Below are positions 59,981-64,000 of a DNA stretch of 64,000 bases, piece by piece. Each line of letters begins with the position of its first letter. Within the stretch, counting starts at the first letter, position 1. Under the pieces are notes generated by a model, which had not been told where the DNA came from, made no database searches, and saw only the letters and a program-made list of their open reading frames with translations. Both the position numbers and the translations under genes were made by a program. The stretch is from Chloroflexota bacterium (GTDB lineage: Bacteria > Chloroflexota > Dehalococcoidia > Tepidiformales > Tepidiformaceae): the NCBI GenBank assembly GCA_016191435.1, contig JACPOQ010000001.1, positions 1-64,000 on the forward strand, written 5' to 3'.

Positions 59981-60570
59981 CGCGCGCCACTTCCCTTGAG
60001 GACGGCGGCGGCGGTCTTCAGCAGGATCTGGACATCGGTCAACACCGAATGGTGATCCACGTAGGTGAGATCGTATGCCATGATTTCGTCATACGCCAAA
60101 TCGGAACGGCCGCTGACCTGGGCGAGGCCGGCGATGCCGGGCGGGACCCTGTGCCGGCGATGATAGTGCGGCGGGTACTGACGGACAATTTCGGGAATCT
60201 CCGGGCGCGGGCCGACGATGCTCATCTGGCCGAGGAGGACGTTGAGCAGGTTCGGCAGCTCATCGATGGAGGTCTTGCGGGCGAAGGCGCCCCAGCGGGT
60301 GATGCGGGGGTCGATCTGGCCCGGGGGCGAAAAGACGAAGGTGCTCCAGTCCTCGATGGCGTAAGTCCTGGCCTGGCCGGGCGCGGCGTGGCGCATGGTG
60401 CGCAGCTTGTACATGCGGAAGGGCCGGCCGCCTTTGCCGATGCGGGTTTGGACGAAGAAGGGCCAGCCACGGAGTTCGAATGCCAGCACCACCGCCATGA
60501 CGGCAACCGCGAGGATGGCAAGTGGCGCCACGAGCAGGGTGATGGTGAGGTCGAACAGGCGCTTCGCCAC
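59977..60570 (-). CDS. Initiating sugar-1-phosphate transferase (PglC/WcaJ type)
   Basis: 197 residues. One N-terminal membrane hairpin ([21 protein letters not shown]), then [23 protein letters not shown], the catalytic [24 protein letters not shown] and [12 protein letters not shown]. The enzyme transfers a sugar phosphate from a UDP-sugar to undecaprenyl phosphate and thus starts glycan assembly. It is the promoter-proximal gene of the operon. Confidence 0.92.
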   Translation of the reverse strand: MAKRLFDLTITLLVAPLAILAVAVMAVVLAFELRGWPFFVQTRIGKGGRPFRMYKLRTMRHAAPGQARTYAIEDWSTFVFSPPGQIDPRITRWGAFARKTSIDELPNLLNVLLGQMSIVGPRPEIPEIVRQYPPHYHRRHRVPPGIAGLAQVSGRSDLAYDEIMAYDLTYVDHHSVLTDVQILLKTAAAVLKGSGAR

Positions 60571-60578
60571 AGGGGATT

Positions 60579-60609
60579 AGCTTCTAGCTGTTAGCTGTTA
60601 GCTACTAGT
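60579..60609. repeat. AGCTGTT short repeat
   Basis: AGCTTCTAGCTGTTAGCTGTTAGCTACTAG-like words between the VOC gene and the sugar transferase, one of the word-like spacer repeats of the window. Confidence 0.65.
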
Positions 60610-60613
60610 GCGG

Positions 60614-61027
60614 CTATTCGCCGCCGACGAAGAATTCGATCGCGATGCCGTCGGGGTCGAAGGCGGTGACGGCGGCGCCGCGGCCGGTTTCCGCGCTTCG
60701 TTGCTCGAAGGGGGAGTAGTCGAGGCCGAGCTCGGCGAGGCGCGCTTCCCAGGCGCGGAGCTCGGCGCGGTCGCGGACGGCGAAGGCGAGGTGGTCGAGG
60801 CCGGGGCGGCGGGCGTCGAAGGAAGAGACGCCGGCATCGGGGTGTTGGATAAGCGCGAACACGATCTTCGTCTCGGGGTGAAAGAGCGCGACGGCGACGA
60901 GGCCGCGGACGCTGTCGCGGCCATCGAAGACATGGCGGAAGCCGAGAAGGTTGACGTACCAGGCCTCGCTTTCCGCGAGGTCGCGGACGGTGAGCTCAAC
61001 GTGGGCGATGCCGGTGATAGAGGGCAT
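60614..61027 (-). CDS. VOC family (glyoxalase/dioxygenase-like) protein
   Basis: 137 residues. One vicinal-oxygen-chelate unit: GIAHVELTVRDLAESEAWYVNLLGFR, GLDHLAFAVRDRAEL and FDPDGIAIEFFVGGE. The His of GIAHVE, the His of GLDHLAF and the final Glu of IEFF are the likely metal ligands. Substrate unknown. The start MPSITGI was preferred to upstream in-frame ATG codons in Pro/Arg-rich sequence. Confidence 0.87.
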   Translation of the reverse strand: MPSITGIAHVELTVRDLAESEAWYVNLLGFRHVFDGRDSVRGLVAVALFHPETKIVFALIQHPDAGVSSFDARRPGLDHLAFAVRDRAELRAWEARLAELGLDYSPFEQRSAETGRGAAVTAFDPDGIAIEFFVGGE

Positions 61028-61125
61028 TGCGATCCTCAGGGGAACGAGTGGAGTCAGCGTGCGGCGCGGCGCCGCTGCGGGGGAGAGCCACGTTCGGGCG
61101 CCCGGAGCCGCCACCGGGTCCGGAG

Positions 61126-61290
61126 TCAGACGCCGGCGGCGGGCGTGGCGGCCGGTGGCCCCGCGGCGGTGCGCACGCGCAGACGAAGGGCGAGCACGAT
61201 ACCGAGCGCGAGCGTCTCGACCGCGGCGCTGGCCGCGAACGCGATAGGGATGGCGATGACGCCCTTGCTATCGAGCAGGAGCGCGATGAT
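61126..61290 (-). pseudogene. Orphan transmembrane fragment, possibly MurJ-like C-terminus
   Basis: In the 479-base gene-poor gap a minus-strand frame encodes LLLDSKGVIAIPIAFAASA followed by AVETLALGIVLALRLRVRT and a Pro/Ala tail. This looks like the last helices of a polytopic protein, similar in feel to MurJ-type flippases. Upstream codons in the same frame look random, although a formal ATG exists at 61395. Probably a remnant. Confidence 0.25.
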
Positions 61291-61378
61291 GCGGCGCGGG
61301 CGGCGAGTGACGCAAAGAGATACACCGGCACGGGACGGCCTGATCACCTGCGGACAGGGCGCAGCATAGTCGGAAAAC

Positions 61379-61396
61379 TGTGAGTGATTTGTCACA
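61379..61396. promoter_or_regulatory. TGTGA-N8-TCACA palindrome
   Basis: CRP-like half-sites TGTGA (61379-61383) and TCACA (61392-61396), but with eight bases between instead of six. It lies about 110 bases before the secreted glycosidase-like gene. Weaker than the site at 55015. The surrounding 60 bases are lower in GC and may hold the promoter. Confidence 0.3.
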
Positions 61397-61506
61397 CTCT
61401 CGGCAGCGAAGCAACCCTTTCTTTATGTTGCATTTGAGCCAACGAAACCGTCATCAGAATCTCAATCGAAGCGCGGCCCGATCAGACCGGTGGGCGCTGA
61501 AGGTGG

Positions 61507-62388
61507 ATGGGGTTGCGGAAGACGGCCAGGATTGGGCGACAGCAGCTGCTCGCGGCGTTTCTCATCGGGATCATTTTCGCGGTGTTGGCGGGGACTCGCG
61601 TCTCGCACGCGGCCGGGCCGGCGCCGGCGCCCACGACACCGGGCTACGACATTTCGTGGCCCCAGTGCGGCGAACCATTGCCCGAGGCGCCCGTGCCGTT
61701 CGCGATCGTCGGCGTCAACGGCGGGCGGCCGTTCACCGAAAACCCCTGCTATCGCGAGCAGTACGAGTGGGCGAAGCAGGCGGAATCCCAGCCGGCGGTG
61801 TACCTGAACCTGGAGTACCCCCGGGAGACATCGTTGAACACGGTGGTGGGACCGGCGGGCGTCTGCCGCATCGAGGACGCCGGCTGCAATGCCTACAACT
61901 TCGGCTATAACTCCGCGCGGGATGCCGTGGACAGCGCACGGCGGGCGGGAACGAACCCCACGCGCTGGTGGCTCGATGTGGAAGAGATGAACACGTGGTC
62001 CCCGGATACCGCGCTCAACGCGCGCGTGATTTCCGGCGCGATCGACTACCTGCGCAGCCAGAAGGTCACGACCGGGGCGTATTCGACGGCCTACCAATGG
62101 GGCGAAATCGCCGGAGACTACCGGCCGGGGATCGCGAGCTGGGCAGCCGGCGCGCGCGACCTGGCGGAGGCGCAGCAGCGTTGCACCGGGGCGTTCGCCT
62201 TCGCGGGCGACACCGTGGCGATGGTGCAGTGGGTCGAGAAGTTCGACCGCAACTGGGTCTGCCCCCTGGCGGAGACGCCCACGGCGGAGCCGGGCCCCAG
62301 GCCGCCGGTGCAGACGCAGCCGCAGCCAGTGAGGGCGCAGCGAAACTCGTGGTTCTCGCTCCCGGCGTTCCGGGCGCCGTTGCGGTAG
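61507..62388 (+). CDS. Secreted glycoside-hydrolase-like protein (GH25/DUF1906-like)
   Basis: 293 residues with a signal peptide (LLAAFLIGIIFAVLAGTRVSHA). The mature part starts PGYDISWPQCG, then FAIVGVNGG, PAVYLNLEYPRE, WWLDVEEMNTW and VTTGAYSTAYQWGEIAG. The DIS-W-P opening and the LDVE motif with acidic residues fit the GH25-type TIM barrel used in lysozyme-like and DUF1906 proteins. A Pro/Gln-rich tail follows. Likely a wall-acting enzyme or wall-associated protein. Confidence 0.75.
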   Translation: MGLRKTARIGRQQLLAAFLIGIIFAVLAGTRVSHAAGPAPAPTTPGYDISWPQCGEPLPEAPVPFAIVGVNGGRPFTENPCYREQYEWAKQAESQPAVYLNLEYPRETSLNTVVGPAGVCRIEDAGCNAYNFGYNSARDAVDSARRAGTNPTRWWLDVEEMNTWSPDTALNARVISGAIDYLRSQKVTTGAYSTAYQWGEIAGDYRPGIASWAAGARDLAEAQQRCTGAFAFAGDTVAMVQWVEKFDRNWVCPLAETPTAEPGPRPPVQTQPQPVRAQRNSWFSLPAFRAPLR

Positions 62389-62550
62389 GGACGCCGGTGG
62401 CAGGACGCGGCAGGGGTGCAGAGGTCTCCTGGGTGGGCAATGGGGCCGTCAGGTTCGGACCGCGACGGCTCATAGCCGGCATGCTCTGTACCATCGCGGC
62501 GAGATCGGTCGCGGGCGCGCCGGGCGCTGCGGACGAGCATCGAGGGACGT

Positions 62551-63291
62551 ATGGCCGGTGGGAAATTCGCGCGCATCTGGTTCGTTGGTGCGGTCTTTTC
62601 GGTGGCGCTGCTGGGCGCGTGCGGGGGCGGCGACGATTCGGACGATGGCACCATTGTCGACCCGGGGAAGGCGGACGAGCTCGCACGCAAAGTGCTACTG
62701 ACGGATAAGGATCTGCCCGGCATCGGCTGGACGGTCACGCAGACGGACCAGTTCAGCGACGCCGAGTCGACCGTGGACACCGCCGCGTGCAAGGAGATCA
62801 ACGCGAAGCGCAGCGAGGCGCGGGCGAAGAGCGATGCGGCGCGCGCGGGCCGGGCGGAGCAGGCGCTCACGCTCGACAGCAAGGACGCCGCGATCCCGGC
62901 CACCGTCGATACGGAAATCAATATCTTCAAGGACGCGACCGCGCCCGCGGAATCGCTCAAGCTGTACCAGTCCGCCGTGCAGAGCGCGAACTTCGAGCAA
63001 TGCCTGAAAGACGGCGTGGCCGCGGCCGCCGGCCAGGGCTCGACAATCTACGTGCAATCGGTCAAGCCGCTGGCAACAGCGCCGGAGGGCGGGACGGGGC
63101 TGGCCTACGACTTCAACTTCGACGTGGAGGGCGAGACGTACAAGCTCCACTATGAGACCTACCTCTGGCGGTTCGCGAACGTCGGCGTGACGGTGACGGT
63201 TTCGGGCGGGATCACCGCGGTCACGAAGGCGATGGCGGAGGCGGCGGTGGAGGAGACGCAGTCGAAGGTGAAAGGGCTGCCGAGGAAGTAG
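62551..63291 (+). CDS. Lipoprotein of unknown function
   Basis: 246 residues. Signal and lipobox: FVGAVFSVALLGACGGGDD with Cys near residue 24. After an acidic linker the sequence ELARKVLLTDKDLPGIGW resembles the sensor-like lipoproteins called PknH-type or DUF-like exported domains of Actinobacteria. Two Cys (TAACKEIN, EQCLKDG) may form a disulphide. Function unknown. Confidence 0.75.
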   Translation: MAGGKFARIWFVGAVFSVALLGACGGGDDSDDGTIVDPGKADELARKVLLTDKDLPGIGWTVTQTDQFSDAESTVDTAACKEINAKRSEARAKSDAARAGRAEQALTLDSKDAAIPATVDTEINIFKDATAPAESLKLYQSAVQSANFEQCLKDGVAAAAGQGSTIYVQSVKPLATAPEGGTGLAYDFNFDVEGETYKLHYETYLWRFANVGVTVTVSGGITAVTKAMAEAAVEETQSKVKGLPRK

Positions 63292-63449
63292 GGGCTGAGG
63301 GGCTGACTGTCGATGTCGCGCGTTGCGCTCGCGCTCCGAGCCCGGGCGCCCATACCCCGGCCGGCCGCGGAGCAGCACGACTACCGTTTTCGCGGCTGGG
63401 ACGGTAGAAGTAGGGGGCGCGCCTTCGCTGACGGCGCCGGGGAGGTGCC

Positions 63450-64000
63450 ATGGCGAACGACATCGAGGCGACGGCGCCGAAGTTCCTGCGCGATAAGTAC
63501 GCGATCATCGGGGTCGGGGAGACGCCATACATGCGCGGTTCGGGGCGCACAACGCGGGCGATGGCGACGTGGGCGGTGCGCAACGCGATGGCGGACGCCG
63601 GTATCAAGCCCTCGGAAGTCGATGGCATGCTTTCGTACCAGGCGAACGATTCGACGCCGTCGCCAGTCGTCAGCTCGGATGTGGGCATCCGCCTGAACTT
63701 CTACATGGACGTGATGGGCGGAGGGTCCAGCACCGAGGCGCTGGTTGGCATCGCGATCGGCGTGATCGAAGCGGGGATGTGCAAGACCGTGGTGGTGTTC
63801 CGTTCGATGAACGGCTTCACGGGCGTACGCATGGGCGCGACCGGCCGCGCGGCGCCAAGCATGGGCGGCGGCGCGCTGTTCTCGGCGATTTACGGGCAGG
63901 TGAGCCCCGCGCAGAGCTTCAGCCAGACCTTTATGCGGCACATGCACGACTACGGCACCACGCCCGAGCAGATCGCGATGGTGAAGGTGTTTCACAGCCG
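63450..64000 (+). CDS. Thiolase-like / lipid-transfer (SCP-x type) protein, N-terminal part
   Basis: The first 183 codons, cut by the window end; GGAGG before the ATG. KYAIIGVGETPYMRGSGRTTR and GIKPSEVDGMLSYQANDSTPSP match the N-terminal half of non-canonical thiolases of the SCP-x/lipid-transfer type. VGIAIGVIEAGMCKTVVVFRSMNG matches the segment around the usual active-site region. In many such proteins the acylation Cys is missing, and here the motif MGGGSSTEAL has Ser in its place. It may therefore act with a DUF35 partner outside the window. Confidence 0.82.
   Translation, partial: MANDIEATAPKFLRDKYAIIGVGETPYMRGSGRTTRAMATWAVRNAMADAGIKPSEVDGMLSYQANDSTPSPVVSSDVGIRLNFYMDVMGGGSSTEALVGIAIGVIEAGMCKTVVVFRSMNGFTGVRMGATGRAAPSMGGGALFSAIYGQVSPAQSFSQTFMRHMHDYGTTPEQIAMVKVFHS

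Noticed and set aside
1..64000. tRNA, rRNA or CRISPR arrays
   Set aside because: Scanned by eye for T-loop words, conserved rRNA words and regularly spaced repeats; none found.

Overview
The window is high-GC DNA (roughly two thirds G+C by eye) with densely packed genes on both strands, short spacers and many GTG and TTG starts. The gene set suggests a free-living heterotroph of the Chloroflexota, perhaps near Dehalococcoidia or Tepidiformia. Support for this is indirect. There is a small secreted protein with the mature motif YLPLV that is common in Chloroflexota exported proteins. There are likely F420/flavin enzymes (a Ddn-type reductase and an LLM oxidoreductase), a tandem CaiB-type CoA transferase, several acyl-CoA or lipid genes, and lipoproteins with Thr/Pro-rich linkers. 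I saw no rRNA, tRNA or CRISPR array.

Layout. 1-0.2 kb is the tail of an ISAzo13-like transposase. 0.5-9.2 kb holds small regulatory or hypothetical proteins, a DinB protein coupled to a CitE-like lyase, hydrolases, an aldo/keto reductase, and an MpaB-like oxygenase with a long patatin phospholipase. 9.38-9.58 kb holds a c-di-GMP-I riboswitch whose only co-directional target is a 19-codon frame. 9.6-16.6 kb holds an FAD oxidoreductase, a serine hydrolase, a frameshifted MmcQ/YjbR gene, a fused CoA transferase and a sirtuin. 16.8-28.3 kb holds a heterodimeric ABC exporter, a VapBC-like pair, an enoyl-CoA hydratase, leuCD with two tiny downstream genes, and a third ABC exporter. 28.3-40.6 kb holds hydrolases, ruvB, ridA, SDR and LLM enzymes, a DUF2235 protein, an MFS exporter, and a nucleotide-sugar dehydrogenase overlapping a Gfo/Idh/MocA oxidoreductase.

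40.7-46.4 kb is an arsenic locus: arsR faces an operon of MFS transporter, aquaglyceroporin and arsenate reductase. A 2.7-kb IS1595-type element carrying cargo genes sits between them, and 30-bp near-identical copies of the promoter region lie on both sides of it. 46.6-55.7 kb holds a membrane histidine kinase, an atypical SDR, a quinone oxidoreductase, a second toxin-antitoxin pair, a thioesterase, a cupredoxin lipoprotein, a secreted CAP protein and a Ddn-type reductase. 55.8-60.6 kb holds OsmC and a glycan operon (aminotransferase, hexapeptide acyltransferase, membrane-bound NDP-sugar dehydratase, initiating sugar transferase). 60.6-64 kb holds a VOC protein, a secreted glycosidase-like protein, a lipoprotein and the start of a thiolase-like gene.

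How the genes may work together. The dehydrogenase and oxidoreductase at 38-40 kb plus the aminotransferase and acyltransferase at 56-58 kb could supply the steps to a UDP-2,3-diacetamido sugar acid. The dehydratase and sugar transferase could start a surface glycan. The ars genes together form a reduce-and-export route for arsenate. Several promoter-proximal genes have a -10-like hexamer 6-8 bases before the start codon, which suggests leaderless transcripts.
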